Below, piece after piece: positions 17,230 to 25,121 of a stretch of 64,000 bases of DNA (position 1 is the first letter of the stretch; each line of letters begins with the position of its first letter). Both the position numbers and the translations under genes were made by a program. Source of the stretch: Blastochloris tepida (GTDB taxonomy: Bacteria; Pseudomonadota; Alphaproteobacteria; Rhizobiales; Xanthobacteraceae); assembly GCF_003966715.1 (NCBI RefSeq), contig NZ_AP018907.1, forward strand, positions 2,530,001-2,594,000. Direction: 5' to 3'. Under the pieces are notes generated by a model. The model was given only the letters and a program-made list of their open reading frames with translations, did no database searches and was not told the DNA's origin.

Positions 17230-17965
17230 GCCCCGGCCGGCGAAGCTCTGCTGCCGGGCGAGACCTTGGCCTGCCGGGCGAGACCTTGCCGCCGGGCGTG
17301 CCAGCGGCACCGGACGACGCCGTTGCGGCGGTGTTTCGGGCCGTTGCGGCGCCGTTCGCAGCCGTTGCGGCGGCGTACGGGAGCGTTGCGGCGCGTTTCG
17401 ACCGGACGGCGATCGGAGACCGGGTGGCGGACTTTGGCGCCCGGACCCGACGCCTCCGGAACCTGCCGTTCGGAACCTTGCCTGTCCGCACCCTGCCCCG
17501 CCGGAACCGAGCTTCCGTATCCGGAACGGAACTTGCTTCCGAGCAAACGCCGATCGGCCAAACGTCGATCGGCCAACCACCGATCGACGAAGCGCCGATC
17601 GGGGACGCGCCGAAGACCTCGACGCCGCCCGGACCCCGCCGGAGACGGACGCGGCCTTTGCCGGCGGGCAAGGGCCCGGCCGCCGGACACGCCGTGTCGG
17701 ATCTGTCGCGATCCGCACACGGCGCCGTCGGGTTTCCCTCGCCCCGCCTTGGCGCGACCGCCGATCGTCCGCACGCCGACTGGAGCCGACACTGCAAAAG
17801 CCGACACCGCAAGAGTGGAACCCGGTTTTACGAAACAGACTGCCGCACCTCGAACCGACTGCCGCACCTCGGAGATTTGGACCTTCCAATTGGACCGTCC
17901 GCTTGGAGCTTCCAACTGGAGCTTCCAACTGGAATTTCCACTTCGAGCTTCCCCTTCAAGCTTCC
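17230..17965. repeat. Tract of degenerate short tandem repeats
   Basis: The tract has successive clusters of short reiterated words: CCGGGCGAGACCTT twice near 17255-17290, GTTGCGGCG five times at 17322-17395, GATCGGCCAA/GATCGACGAA at 17551-17612, GCCGACACTGCAAAA followed by GCCGACACCGCAAGA near 17787-17816, CTGCCGCACCTCG twice near 17839-17872, and GGAGCTTCCAACT repeats at 17902-17960. Several long frames are open on both strands, which fits repeats rather than a gene. It ends about 145 bases before the hydrogenase start. Confidence 0.6.
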
Positions 17966-18109
17966 GCCTGAAGCGCCCGCCGGGTTCCGCCCGGCCGGCG
18001 GATGCTCCAGGCCGACCAGACGACCCCAACGCCAACGGACCGTTCTCCCCCGCCGGTCTGGACGAAACGACCCCGTAGCGCCGGTGCCCTCCGGCGGTGG
18101 AGACATGCC

Positions 18110-19810
18110 ATGTTGCTGACGGAACAGGACAAGCAGAAGGCGCAGATTTCCCAGCTCGCCGATGCGCACGCCCGCAAACGTTCGGCCCTGATTCCCATCC
18201 TGCAGACCGTGCAGCGCGATTATGGCGAGGTGTCGCAGTTCGCCCTGCAGCACATCGCCGACGTACTCGGCCTGCACGCCGCCGATGTCTATTCGGTCGC
18301 CACCTTCTACCAGTTCATCAACACCGCGCCGAAGGGCAAGTTCATCATCCGGCTCAGCCGCGACATGTCGTCGATGATGAAGGGGGCCAAGATCGTCGCG
18401 CGCCAGCTCGAGAACGATCTCGGCATCAAGTTCGGCGAGACCACGCCCGACGGCATGTTCACGCTCGAATGGACGAGCTGCATCGGCATGAACTACCAGG
18501 CGCCGGCGATGCTGATCAACAATGAGGTGTTCTCCAACCTCACGCCGCAGCGCGCCCATCTGATCATCGAGGACTGCCTGCAGGGCTTCCGCTCGCACCG
18601 GCCGACCGTCGGCAAGATCGGCGAGACCTACTCCTCCGCCCTCACCTATGCCAGCCACGAGGCCGAGGCCGGCCTGCGCCGGGCGCTGACGATGAGCCCG
18701 GCCGAAGTGGTGAGCGAGGTCGCCGCCTCCGGCATCCGCGGCCGCGGCGGCGCCGGCTTTCCGACCGGCACCAAATGGCGGCTCGCCGCCGCCGCCAAGG
18801 GCGACCTCAAATACATCGTCTGCAATGCCGACGAGGGCGAGCCCGGCACCTTCAAGGACCGCATCCTGCTCAGCCGCTTCGCCGATGTGGTGTTCGAGGG
18901 CATGACGATCGCCGCCTATGCGGTGGGGGCGCGCGAAGGCGTGATCTATCTGCGCGCCGAATACACCTTCCTCAAGACGCAGCTCGAAGCCGCACTGGCA
19001 GCACGCCGCCAGACCGGCCTGCTCGGCAAGAACATCCTCGGCCGCGACGGCTTCGATTTCGACATCCGCATCCATATGGGCGCCGGCGCCTATGTGTGCG
19101 GCGAGGAGACCGCGCTGATCGAATCGCTCGAAGGCCGGCGCGGCCATCCGCGCAACCGCCCGCCCTACCCGATCGATGTCGGCCTCAACGGCATGCCGAC
19201 GGTGGTCAACAATGTCGAGACGCTGTCCTCGATCTCCTGCATCCTGGCCCGCGGCGCGGCGTGGTTCGCCTCGATCGGCACCGAGCGCTCGAAGGGCTTC
19301 AAGCTGTTCAGCGTGTCGGGCGACTGCACGCGCCCCGGCGTCTACGAGCTGCCGTGGGGCATCACCGTCGAAGAGCTGCTGGAGACGGTCGGCGGCGGCA
19401 ACGCCAAGGCGGTGCAGGTCGGCGGCTATTCCGGCCAGCTCATCCCCGCCTCGCAGTTCGACCGCCGTCTCGCCTATGAGGACCTCGGCATCGGCGGCTC
19501 GGTGATCGTCTACGGCCAGGACCGCGACATGCTCGACGTCGCCGAGAACTATTTCGAGTTCTTCGTCGACGAATCCTGCGGCCAGTGCACGCCGTGCCGC
19601 GACGGCAACGTCAAGCTGCTCGAAGGCATCCGGGCGCTGCGCCAGGGCAAGTGCTCGAGCCGCTATCTCAACGAGCTGATCAGCCTGTGCGAGACCATCC
19701 AGGTGTCGTCCAAATGCGGCCTCGGCCAGCTCAGCCCCAACATCCTGATCGCCATCAACACCCACTTCCGGGACGAGATTCTCGCACGTCCCGTGATGGG
19801 CCAGCACTGA
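18110..19810 (+). CDS. NuoE-NuoF fusion: diaphorase subunit of [FeFe] hydrogenase
   Basis: A 566-aa fusion of a 24-kDa (NuoE/HydC) domain, residues 1-165, and a 51-kDa (NuoF/HydB) domain, about 170-566. It should pass electrons between NAD(H), via FMN, and the hydrogenase encoded next. The NuoF part has NADH/FMN-site GIRGRGGAGFPTGTKW (208-223), NADEGEPGTFKDR and GAYVCGEETALIESLEG, and all four [4Fe-4S] cysteines: C490, C493, C496 and C536. The NuoE fold is recognisable (DVYSVATFYQFINTAPKGKF, TTPDGMFTLE), but three of its four [2Fe-2S] cysteine positions are S83, S88 and N128; only C124 remains. The start at 18110 has GGAG eight bases upstream. The stop is 23 bases before hydA. Confidence 0.92.
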   Translation: MLLTEQDKQKAQISQLADAHARKRSALIPILQTVQRDYGEVSQFALQHIADVLGLHAADVYSVATFYQFINTAPKGKFIIRLSRDMSSMMKGAKIVARQLENDLGIKFGETTPDGMFTLEWTSCIGMNYQAPAMLINNEVFSNLTPQRAHLIIEDCLQGFRSHRPTVGKIGETYSSALTYASHEAEAGLRRALTMSPAEVVSEVAASGIRGRGGAGFPTGTKWRLAAAAKGDLKYIVCNADEGEPGTFKDRILLSRFADVVFEGMTIAAYAVGAREGVIYLRAEYTFLKTQLEAALAARRQTGLLGKNILGRDGFDFDIRIHMGAGAYVCGEETALIESLEGRRGHPRNRPPYPIDVGLNGMPTVVNNVETLSSISCILARGAAWFASIGTERSKGFKLFSVSGDCTRPGVYELPWGITVEELLETVGGGNAKAVQVGGYSGQLIPASQFDRRLAYEDLGIGGSVIVYGQDRDMLDVAENYFEFFVDESCGQCTPCRDGNVKLLEGIRALRQGKCSSRYLNELISLCETIQVSSKCGLGQLSPNILIAINTHFRDEILARPVMGQH

Positions 19811-19833
19811 CGCGACGCCGGAGGATCAAGTCC

Positions 19834-21765
19834 ATGGACACCGCAAGCCACACCGCCAGCCCGGCCGCCGCCAGCCCCGCGTCCGCCCCGCGCAGCCATT
19901 CCCACAGTCATCCCGCCGTCGATCCCAATGCCGCGCCGGTGAGCCTCACCATCGACGGCATCGAGGTCACCGTGCCGAGCGGCACCACCATCCTCGCCGC
20001 GGCCGAGAAGGCCGGCGTCCGCATCCCGACGCTGTGCCACCACGCCGATCTCGCGCCGGCCGGCGTGTGCCGGGTGTGCGTGGTCGAGGTCGAGGGCTCG
20101 CGCGCGCTGCAGGCGTCGTGCGCCTATCCGATCACCCAGCCGATCAAGGTCAACACCACCACCAAGGCGGTGCGCAAGGCGCGGCGCCACATCATCGACC
20201 TGATGCTCGCCAACCATTATGGCGATTGCTACACCTGCGCCCGCAACGGCAATTGCGAGCTGCAGGCGCTGGCCAAGGAATACGGCGTCGACGGCCTCAA
20301 GTTCGGCCACACCACGGAGGCGAAATACGAGATCGACCGCTCCAGCGGCACCATCGTGCGCGACATGAACAAGTGCGTGCTGTGCCGGCGCTGCGTGCGC
20401 ACCTGCAACGAGCTGCAGGAGGTCGGCTGCCTCACCCTCGATGGGCGCGGCGCCGAATCCAAGATCTCCACCTTCGCCGACAAGGCGCTGGCCTCGGTGA
20501 TCTGCATCAGCTGCGGCCAGTGCATCAATCGCTGCCCGACCGGCGCGCTGAGCGAGCTCGACCAGACCGACGAGGTGTGGGCGCTGCTCGACGATCCCGC
20601 CAAGCACGTGGTGATCCAGACCGCGCCGGCGCCGCGCGCGGCGATGGGCGAATGCTTCGGGCTCGAGCCCGGCACGCCGGTGACGTTCGAGATGAACTCG
20701 GCGCTGCGGCGCATCGGCTTCGACGGGGTGTTCGACACCAACTTCACCGCCGACCTCACCATCATCGAGGAGGGCACCGAGCTGATCCTGCGGCTCTACA
20801 AGGCGCTGGTGAAGAAGGATCCCGCCATCATGCTGCCGATGTTCACCTCCTGCTCGCCGGGCTGGGTGAAATACATCGAGCACTTCAACCCGGACATGCT
20901 GGCGCACCTGTCGACGGCCAAGAGCCCGCAGCAGATGTTCGGCGCGCTGATCAAGACCTACTACGCCGAGAAGAAGGGCATCGATCCCGCCGACATCGCG
21001 GTGGTGTCGCTGATGCCCTGCACCGCCAAGAAGTACGAGTGCAACCGGCCGGAGATGGTCTCCAGCGGCTTCAAGGACGTCGATTACGCGCTGACCACCC
21101 GCGAGCTCGCCAAGATGGTGAAGGAGGCGGGCATCGACCTGCCCAAGCTGCCGAAGTCGGACTTCGATCCGCCGTTCGGCTCGGCCACCGGCTCGGGCGT
21201 CATCTTCGGCGCCACCGGCGGCGTGATGGAGGCGGCGATCCGCACCGTGATCGAGCTGGTCACCGGCAAGACGGTGGAGAACTTCTACGACCATGCCGAC
21301 ATCGTGCCGCTGCGCGGCTTCGAGGGCGCGCGCATGGCGGAGCTCACCATCGGCGAGGTGGGCGAGGTGCCGGCCATTCTCAAGCACCTCGTGCCCGACT
21401 GGAACTGGCTGAAGGGCGCGACGCTGAAGGTCGGCGTCGCCCACGGCACCGCCAATGCCCGCAAGGTGCTCGACGACATCAAGGCCGGCGGGCCGTTCAG
21501 CCAGTGCCACTTCATCGAGTTCATGGCGTGCCCGGGCGGCTGCCTCGGCGGCGGCGGCCAGCCGATCCCGACCGATGCCGAGATCCGGGCGGCGCGCGCC
21601 AAGGCGATCTATGCCGAGGACCGCGGCGCGCCGGTGCGCAAGTCGCACGAGAACGCCGCCGTGCTGCAGCTCTACACCGAGTTCCTGCTCGGCGGACCGG
21701 GCGGGCACGAGGCGCACCAGCTGCTGCACACCCACTACACGCCGCGCGGCAAGTTCATCGCGTGA
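19834..21765 (+). CDS. [FeFe] hydrogenase catalytic subunit, NuoG-like (M3 type)
   Basis: A 643-aa iron-only hydrogenase, reversibly forming H2 from protons. Cluster sites in order: [2Fe-2S] C68, C79, C82, C96; His-Cys [4Fe-4S] H128, C132, C135, C141; two ferredoxin-type [4Fe-4S] clusters (C181/184/187/191 and C224/227/230/234). The H-cluster domain has TSCSPGW (338-344), MPCTAKKYE (395-402) and EFMACPGGCLGGGGQP (562-577), and the small-subunit tail is present (AIYAEDRG...RKSHENAAV). In the textbook motif TSCCPxW the second Cys binds the [4Fe-4S] part of the H-cluster; here it is S341. The N-terminal 35 residues are an Ala/His extension (SHSHSH). GGAGG lies nine bases before the ATG. No HydEFG maturase genes are in the window. 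Confidence 0.93.
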   Translation: MDTASHTASPAAASPASAPRSHSHSHPAVDPNAAPVSLTIDGIEVTVPSGTTILAAAEKAGVRIPTLCHHADLAPAGVCRVCVVEVEGSRALQASCAYPITQPIKVNTTTKAVRKARRHIIDLMLANHYGDCYTCARNGNCELQALAKEYGVDGLKFGHTTEAKYEIDRSSGTIVRDMNKCVLCRRCVRTCNELQEVGCLTLDGRGAESKISTFADKALASVICISCGQCINRCPTGALSELDQTDEVWALLDDPAKHVVIQTAPAPRAAMGECFGLEPGTPVTFEMNSALRRIGFDGVFDTNFTADLTIIEEGTELILRLYKALVKKDPAIMLPMFTSCSPGWVKYIEHFNPDMLAHLSTAKSPQQMFGALIKTYYAEKKGIDPADIAVVSLMPCTAKKYECNRPEMVSSGFKDVDYALTTRELAKMVKEAGIDLPKLPKSDFDPPFGSATGSGVIFGATGGVMEAAIRTVIELVTGKTVENFYDHADIVPLRGFEGARMAELTIGEVGEVPAILKHLVPDWNWLKGATLKVGVAHGTANARKVLDDIKAGGPFSQCHFIEFMACPGGCLGGGGQPIPTDAEIRAARAKAIYAEDRGAPVRKSHENAAVLQLYTEFLLGGPGGHEAHQLLHTHYTPRGKFIA

Positions 21766-21821
21766 CGCGGCTTCCGGCTGGCAGGCCTGGGAACATCCGC
21801 TGGCCCGCAGCCGCGCTTTTA

Positions 21822-21969
21822 CCCTCTCCCCTTGTGGGAGAGGGTGCCGAGCGATCGAACGATCGCGAGGCGGGTGAGGGGTGAATTTGAGCGAACTCGA
21901 AGAGCCCCCTCACCCGGCTCGACCTCGCTGTCGCTCGGCCTCGCCACCCTCTCCCGCAAGGGGAGAGGG
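21822..21969. repeat. Family-A palindromic repeat after the hydrogenase operon
   Basis: This copy is bounded by CCCTCTCCCCTTGTGGGAG and CGCAAGGGGAGAGGG, with the inner CCCCTCACCCGGCTCGAC arm. It is the first structured element after the hydA stop and may end the transcript. It is immediately followed by a family-B element. Confidence 0.8.
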
Positions 21970-21989
21970 AAGAAGAGGCCGAGCCGATT

Positions 21990-22092
21990 AGAGCATTCTT
22001 CGCAAAAGCGGGAACCGGTTTCGCGAAAGAGAATGCGACAAACGAGAAACTTGGAGCGTCCGCTTGATCCAAACAGATCGGCGGACGCTCCA
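21990..22092. repeat. Family-B dispersed repeat
   Basis: The element runs AGAGCATTCTTCGCAAAAG, then ACCGGTTTCGCGAAAG, AATGCGACAAACG, and a terminal GCGGACGCTCC. It ends 14 bases before the stop codon of the convergent Spy-like gene, so it lies between the two converging transcripts. Confidence 0.85.
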
Positions 22093-22106
22093 GCTTGTCG
22101 CTCACA

Positions 22107-22634
22107 TCACATGCGCATCATCGGGCCGTGGGGCGGGCCCTTGCCGTCGGGGCCCGAGGGGCCGAACCGGCGCTCGCTGAACCGCAGCAGCGCGCCGAGC
22201 CGGCGCTTCTGGGCGTCGTCGAGCTTGGCGTGCAGCGGCGTCACCGCCTCGATGAGCTGCTTGAGATCGGCCGCCGACTCCGACATCCGGTCGGCGCGCA
22301 GCTTCAGGCGCTCCAGCACGTCGAGCGGCCCCTTGCTCTCGGCGCGCAGCTTGCGCATCTCCTCCATCCGGGCCTGACGCTTGGCCGCTTCGTCGCGAAT
22401 GGCCTTCTCCACCGGCGGCCACAGCTTCTCCTGCTCGGGCGTGAGCTTGAGGCCGGCCTTGAGCGCGGCGAGACGGGCATCGAGCATGGCGGCGCGGTCG
22501 GCCGCATCGGGCTGCCAGCGGCTGGCCCCCGGCGGGGGCGAACCGGTCTGGCCCGGCGCCGGCTGGGCCTGCGCGACACCGCCGGCCAACGTGGCAGCCA
22601 GCGCCGCGCCGAGCACCATCGTGGAAATCTTCAT
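22107..22634 (-). CDS. Spy/CpxP family (LTxxQ motif) periplasmic protein
   Basis: A 175-aa secreted helical protein of the Spy/CpxP/LTXXQ group, periplasmic chaperone-like proteins tied to envelope stress. The signal peptide MKISTMVLGAALAATLAGGVAQA is followed by a Pro-rich linker, then helices rich in Arg/Glu/Ala. The LTPEQEKLWPPVE segment gives the LTxxQ motif near residue 64; a second, degenerate copy is possible at LDDAQKRRLGAL. The C-terminus is Gly/Pro/Met-rich (GPPHGPMMRM), which can bind metals. The start at 22634 has AAGGAGGACAG upstream. It is transcribed alone, leftward, and convergent with hydA. Confidence 0.85.
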   Translation of the reverse strand: MKISTMVLGAALAATLAGGVAQAQPAPGQTGSPPPGASRWQPDAADRAAMLDARLAALKAGLKLTPEQEKLWPPVEKAIRDEAAKRQARMEEMRKLRAESKGPLDVLERLKLRADRMSESAADLKQLIEAVTPLHAKLDDAQKRRLGALLRFSERRFGPSGPDGKGPPHGPMMRM

Positions 22635-23371
22635 GCTGTCCTCCTTGCGAAGATGATGGGCGCAGCATCGCCGTTCAGACCCCGCGAGGCAATTTAAGCT
22701 TTTGTAATAATGGAAGAATTTCGCCTCGTTCCTGAATGGCTGTTCATCTTGGGAAGGGGGAGTGGCGGCCTGACGCGTGTGCGGGCGCGAGACTCGCGCC
22801 GGGACGAAATATGGCTGAATCGTGTCCAGCCGTTTGAATGCGGATGCTGCCCGAACCCATCGGGTGCATATTTCCGTTCAAAGCACGCCCGTCGCGGCAC
22901 TGGTTAGTCGGGTAGCGCAGGCGGTGTGGTTCGAGAGGTCGTCAGGGGCATCCTTGAAACGGGCGTTCGTTCGCTCGTGTCGATCCGATGCTAAAGGGCG
23001 CGACTTTGCGCCGACGGCGGTACCTGTCCCGCACCGATCCGCCCGAGTGGTCATCCCGCCCTCTATCGGGATCGACCGTCGAGGTGTCAGCGATGGGCGT
23101 GCTACCCGGGGGGATGACATCCACCCGCGTGAGAGGTCGCAGGCATCGTCCGCAATAGGGACGCGGATGCTGGCCGCGATGAATGCGCAGGAGTCGTCCG
23201 CGACGAGGATGCGGGTGTTTTCTGCGACGACGCAGATGGGCCGCTGTCACGGCGCGTCTGCGACGACGGAAGTGTCTGAAGATCGTGTCTGCTGAAGAAC
23301 GTGTCTGCGCTGAAGAGCCCGGGGATCGCACGGCGATCCGCCGGGTTTTTCATGTGCTGCGGAGGGCCGTC
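22635..23371. other. Gene-free stretch with short degenerate repeats
   Basis: I see no convincing gene in these 740 bases. Near 23150-23300 the words GCGACGA, GATGCGGG, CTGCGACGACG and GTGTCTG recur irregularly, much as in the 17.2-18.0 kb tract. The zone just right of 22634 is the likely promoter of the Spy-like gene. Candidate ORFs on both strands lack ribosome sites and recognisable domains. Confidence 0.5.
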
Positions 23372-23473
23372 AGAGCATTCTCCGCAAAAGCGGGGACCGG
23401 TCTTGCGGAAGAGAATGCGACAACTCAAACGCTTAAAGCGTTCATCCGGTTCAGTCGGATCGGCGGACGCTTT
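23372..23473. repeat. Family-B dispersed repeat touching the rsmE stop
   Basis: The element starts AGAGCATTCTCCGCAAAAG and ends in GGCGGACGCTTT. Its last two bases form part of the TAA stop codon of the leftward rsmE gene (23472-23474), so the element abuts the coding end exactly, as does the copy at maf. Confidence 0.8.
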
Positions 23474-24212
23474 AGCGCCAGTCGCCGCGGATCGCCTGCA
23501 CCAGCGCCAGCGCGGCGACGGCGGCGGTGTCGGCGCGCAGGATGCGCGGGCCGAGCGACAGCCGCACCACGCCGGGCAGCGCGCGCAGGCGCTCGCGCTC
23601 GATCGGGTCGAACCCGCCTTCCGGCCCCACCAGCACCGCGAGCGGCCCCTCGGGCGCCGCGGCGAGCGCTGTCGGCGCGCCGCCCGGCGGGGCGTCCTCG
23701 TCGCAGAACACCAGCGTGCGCTCGGCCGGCCACGCCGCGAGGAGATCGTCGAGCGCGGCCGGCGGCCGCACCTCGGCGACCGACAGGATGCCGCACTGCT
23801 CGGCCGCCTCGATGGCGTTGGCGTGCATGCGCTCCAGATTGACGCGCGAGGCCTGGGTGCGCCGCGTCATCACCGGCTGGAGCAACGAGGCGCCCATCTC
23901 CACCGCCTTCTGCACCATGTAGTCGAGCCGCGCGTGCTTGAGCGGCGCGAACAGGTACCAGAGATCGCACGGCGCGGTCTGCGGCCGGGTCCGGCCGGCC
24001 AGCACCAGCGTCGCGCCGCGCTTCTTGAGATCGGCGATGCGCGCCCGCCATTCGCCGTCGCGGCCGTTGAAGAGAAGAAACTCATCGCCGACCCGCAGCC
24101 GCAGCACATTGGCGAGGTAATTGGTCGCATCCGGTCCAATCGAAATCTCGGCGTCGGGCGCGAACGTCCCTTCGGCGAACAGCCGGACGGCGTCGAACTC
24201 ATATGCGGCCAT
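23472..24212 (-). CDS. rsmE: 16S rRNA (uracil1498-N3)-methyltransferase RsmE
   Basis: A 246-aa SPOUT-class methyltransferase that uses S-adenosylmethionine to methylate U1498 of 16S rRNA. An N-terminal PUA-like part (VRLFAEG, NYLANVLRLRVGDEFLLFNGRDGEW) precedes the SPOUT knot with LFAPLKHARLDYMVQKAVEMGA, LVGPEGGFDPIE and LSLGPRILRADTAAVAALALVQ, the cofactor-binding signatures. I chose the ATG at 24212; an in-frame GTG at 24236 would add eight residues. The stop codon falls at the edge of a family-B repeat. It is read leftward and diverges from the secreted-protein/ubiA pair. Confidence 0.93.
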   Translation of the reverse strand: MAAYEFDAVRLFAEGTFAPDAEISIGPDATNYLANVLRLRVGDEFLLFNGRDGEWRARIADLKKRGATLVLAGRTRPQTAPCDLWYLFAPLKHARLDYMVQKAVEMGASLLQPVMTRRTQASRVNLERMHANAIEAAEQCGILSVAEVRPPAALDDLLAAWPAERTLVFCDEDAPPGGAPTALAAAPEGPLAVLVGPEGGFDPIERERLRALPGVVRLSLGPRILRADTAAVAALALVQAIRGDWR

Positions 24213-24247
24213 GGCGGGATGCTCGATCGGATACACGTGAACGACTC

Positions 24248-24370
24248 ATACGGTTTCCGGTTGATCCCTTCGGGATACCGGAAACGGTCTCGCCGAGAAT
24301 CCCTTGTCCGATTGAGGGATTTTCGGCGATCGGAATACGGTTCTCCGGCCTTGCAGGCCGGAAACCGTAT
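24248..24370. repeat. Family-C dispersed repeat (ACGGTTTCCGG type)
   Basis: An element of about 123 bp with nested palindromes: ATACGGTTTCCGG at the left and CCGGAAACCGTAT at the right, an inner GATCCCTTCGGGATACCGG hairpin, and CTCGCCGAGAATCCC against GGGATTTTCGGCGATCGG. Other full copies are at 50774 and 54932. It occupies the rsmE upstream region. The remaining bases to 24635 hold GC-rich sequence without a gene. Confidence 0.85.
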
Positions 24371-24635
24371 CACCGCGCCGTTCGGCAGCGGCTGCGGCGC
24401 CGCCCGGCCCGGGCCGGGTCCGGCTCTGCCTTGCCGGGGCCACGATATCGCGTTAGAGCAAAATTCAGGAACGTGGAATTTCGTTTCGCGTCGAGCCGCG
24501 TTTTGGAGCCGCGTTTTGCCTGCCGCCGCGTCTTGCGAGTCGGGCGGGAAACACGGGTGCACCCGGTTTCATGCGGGCGGGTTGCCGTTCAGGCGGGTTG
24601 CCCGTGTCCGAGCCCTCACGAGCTGGAACCTTGTC

Positions 24636-25121
24636 ATGCGTCACCTCCGCATCCTGACGATCGCCGCCGCGTTCGCCTGTTCGGCAACTGCGGCCCACGC
24701 CCAGCAGAACTGCGTCGAGGATTTCGCCCGGCTGCGCCAGGACGCCGAGAAGTTTGCCGGCGCCGTCAAGGCGGCCGGCGAGCGCAAGGCGCCGCCGCCG
24801 GAAATGTGCCAGGCGATCCGCCGCTTCGCCGAGAGCGAGGCCAAGGTGGTGAAGTACCTGGAAGAGAACCAGCCCTGGTGCCAGATTCCGCCGCAGGTGG
24901 TGGCCCAGGCCAAGGCCGGCCACGACCGCACCCTCAAGGCCCGCAACCAAATCTGCTCGGCGAAGCCGGTGGCCGCCCCCGACCGTCCGGCGAAGCCCTC
25001 GGGCCCGGGCATCGGCTCGCTCAGCGGGCCGACCGGCATCGGCGGCGGCTCCGCCAACCCGACCAATCCGGGCACGCAGGGCTCGGGCATCTTCTCAACC
25101 TTGGGTGGGTCATCGCGGTGA
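24636..25121 (+). CDS. Small secreted protein, conserved hypothetical
   Basis: A 161-aa protein with a clear signal peptide (MRHLRILTIAAAFACSATAAHAQ) and a compact domain containing four cysteines after cleavage: QNCVEDF, PEMCQAI, QPWCQIP and NQICSAK. These would form two disulfides in the periplasm. The C-terminal 45 residues are Gly/Pro/Ser-rich and likely disordered. I do not recognise a functional family. Its TGA stop overlaps the GTG start of ubiA (GTGA), so the two are translationally coupled; that coupling is the best argument that the gene is real. Confidence 0.75.
   Translation: MRHLRILTIAAAFACSATAAHAQQNCVEDFARLRQDAEKFAGAVKAAGERKAPPPEMCQAIRRFAESEAKVVKYLEENQPWCQIPPQVVAQAKAGHDRTLKARNQICSAKPVAAPDRPAKPSGPGIGSLSGPTGIGGGSANPTNPGTQGSGIFSTLGGSSR

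Noticed and set aside
17551..17612. Spaced GATCGG repeats considered as a CRISPR or iteron array
   Set aside because: The units are short, irregular and without unique spacers of constant length; there are no cas or rep genes.
16853..18119. Several overlapping 290-340-aa ORFs on both strands
   Set aside because: They run through the degenerate tandem-repeat tract, with Arg/Pro-rich low-complexity products and no ribosome sites.
19663..21735. 690-aa minus-strand ORF opposite the [FeFe] hydrogenase
   Set aside because: The sense strand carries all cluster motifs. The antisense frame has no recognisable domain.
22822..23295. 157-aa ORF on the plus strand
   Set aside because: Its composition is irregular, it overlaps degenerate repeats, and no domain or start signal is recognised.
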